This document shows, piece by piece, positions 63,458-64,000 of a stretch of DNA of 64,000 bases. Every line of letters starts with the position of its first letter. Position 1 is the first letter of the stretch. The stretch is taken from NCBI GenBank assembly GCA_964587625.1, contig CAZPLU010000009.1, positions 3,358 to 67,357 on the forward strand, in the 5' to 3' direction. This stretch comes from DAOPZJ01 sp964587625 (GTDB taxonomy: Bacteria > Bacillota > Clostridia > Oscillospirales > JAKOTC01). Below the pieces are notes generated by a model, which saw only the letters and a program-made list of their open reading frames with translations, did no database searches and was not told the DNA's origin. A program made the translations under genes and the position numbers.

Positions 63458-63508
63458 GGAAATTTCCCCTTTCACTATAATCTACACAGCCATTTTATCA
63501 TAAAACAA

Positions 63509-63545
63509 ATCCACCATCAACCGATTTTATCGATTGACGGTGGAT
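63509..63545 (-). terminator. Terminator of tRNA-Ala (palindrome copy C)
   Basis: ATCCACCATCAA / TTGACGGTGGAT stem (one mismatch) with inner CGAT-TTT-ATCG, 5 nt past the tRNA 3' end. T-rich on both sides. Confidence 0.75.
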
Positions 63546-63549
63546 TTTT

Positions 63550-63625
63550 TGGTGGACCTGAAGGGATTCGAACCCACGACCTCTCGGATGCGAACCGAAC
63601 GCTCTTCCAACTGAGCTACAGGCCC
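63550..63625 (-). tRNA. tRNA-Ala(CGC)
   Basis: 76 nt including encoded CCA. Acceptor GGGCCUG/CAGGUCC with the G3-U70 pair that defines alanine tRNAs; D-arm GCUC...GAGC; anticodon stem UUCGG/CCGAG with loop UUCGCAU, anticodon CGC; T-arm GUGGG-UUCGAAU-CCCUU. Promoter at 63865-63893. The leader between promoter and tRNA holds three tandem repeats made partly of this tRNA's own 5' end. Confidence 0.96.
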
Positions 63626-63813
63626 AAGTGTATATTTTTATGATGGGGTTTTTTAGGACTGTAGCTCAGTTCAGAGCTCACAGGCCCAAGTGTATATTTT
63701 TATGATGGGATTTTTTAGGACTGTAGCTCGGTTCAGAGCTCACAGGCCCAAGTGTATATTTTTATGATGGGGTTTTTTAGGACTGTAGCTCGGTTCAGAG
63801 CTCACAGGCCCAA
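63621..63813. repeat. 62-bp tandem repeat derived from the tRNA 5' end
   Basis: Three copies (63621-63682, 63683-63744, 63745-63806) and a short fourth. Each begins with GGCCCAAGTGTATATTTTTA, the tRNA 5' end and its leader, and contains GGACTGTAGCTC-AGTTCA-GAGCTCACAGGCC, an inverted double of tRNA positions 1-13. Copies differ at one or two bases. Confidence 0.93.
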
Positions 63814-63864
63814 ATGAATCGTGAATGGGTGCGTTTAATCGATGCGCTTTTACGCGCGCAACAT

Positions 63865-63893
63865 ATTTTACAACACTCCGCGGGCTTTGTCAA
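63865..63893 (-). promoter_or_regulatory. Promoter of tRNA-Ala
   Basis: Minus strand TTGACA (63893-63888), 17 bp, TAAAAT (63870-63865), with a GC-rich stretch after the -10 (GTTGCGCGCG). The transcript start near 63858 leaves a leader of about 230 nt before the tRNA. Confidence 0.82.
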
Positions 63894-64000
63894 CTGTTTC
63901 AGGGACGGTAAAAGCAAAAACTCGGGGTTGGTAAATTCCCAAAGTTAAGATCCAGAGTGGACGAGGGGGTGGAATTTACTTTAAGACGCAAAGAATGGTA
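63894..64000. other. Window end, no gene seen
   Basis: About 100 bp upstream of the tRNA promoter with no recognisable feature. Confidence 0.4.

Noticed and set aside
60178..63545. True integron attC sites
   Set aside because: The palindromes do not carry the GTTRRRY / RYYYAAC core sites and no integrase gene is in the window.
63621..63813. CRISPR array
   Set aside because: Repeats are contiguous 62-bp units without variable spacers and derive from the adjacent tRNA.

Overview
The window reads as a chromosomal scaffold segment from a moderately GC-rich, low-GC-lineage Firmicute, most likely an uncultured member of the Clostridia (Oscillospirales-like). Evidence: Firmicutes-specific genes (hprK, whiA, murT/gatD), a sigma-A/primase/dGTPase block, glmU-prs-pth-mfd style synteny, strong Shine-Dalgarno sites, frequent TTG/GTG starts, and consensus sigma-A promoters. 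No phage, complete mobile element, rRNA or CRISPR array is present. A 100-N scaffold gap lies at 26999-27098.

Layout. 1-5600: a PHP phosphoesterase, an exported SH3b-NlpC/P60 hydrolase, an AraC-type regulator with a large extra domain, class II aldolase, and a small helical protein. 5747-14439 (minus): HD hydrolase, then hprK-glucokinase-murB-whiA-dnaE, a compact operon with 4-10 nt junctions, with a YfcE-type phosphoesterase beside it. 14485-15082: two small plus-strand proteins. 15247-23419 (minus): Rrf2 regulator, rpoD, dnaG, dgt, rmuC, a metallophosphoesterase and an O-acetylhomoserine sulfhydrylase-like enzyme. 23677-33240 (plus): D,D-carboxypeptidase, a miniature GlmU-like protein, prs, pth, mfd, then murT and a gatD that lacks both catalytic residues. 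33367-43637 (minus): an ABC exporter, two tandem URO-D/methyltransferase paralogues, the nifS-nifU-mnmA thiolation operon, an ATP-type and a PPi-type phosphofructokinase. 43928-44710: a scar made of a Cas3-like helicase 3' end joined to the 3' end of a large serine recombinase. 44808-51515: a 2235-residue vWA/repeat surface protein. 51816-55186: bipA and a third URO-D-like protein. 55191-64000: accessory genes (zinc-ribbon membrane proteins, lipoproteins, membrane-anchored LuxR regulator, GNAT, AadA-like nucleotidyltransferase, P-loop kinase, WG-repeat lipoprotein) and tRNA-Ala(CGC).

Themes. Cell-wall work (NlpC/P60, MurB, DacF-like, MurT/GatD) and information processing dominate the core. 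Intergenic DNA is rich in dispersed palindromic repeats of several families and in small tandem repeats (48, 62, 99 and 132 bp). The most unusual items are the GatD without nucleophile, the fold-back tRNA-derived repeats in the tRNA-Ala leader, the GlmU remnant upstream of prs, and the giant surface protein whose promoter carries an 11-bp tandem repeat typical of OmpR/PhoB-type activators.
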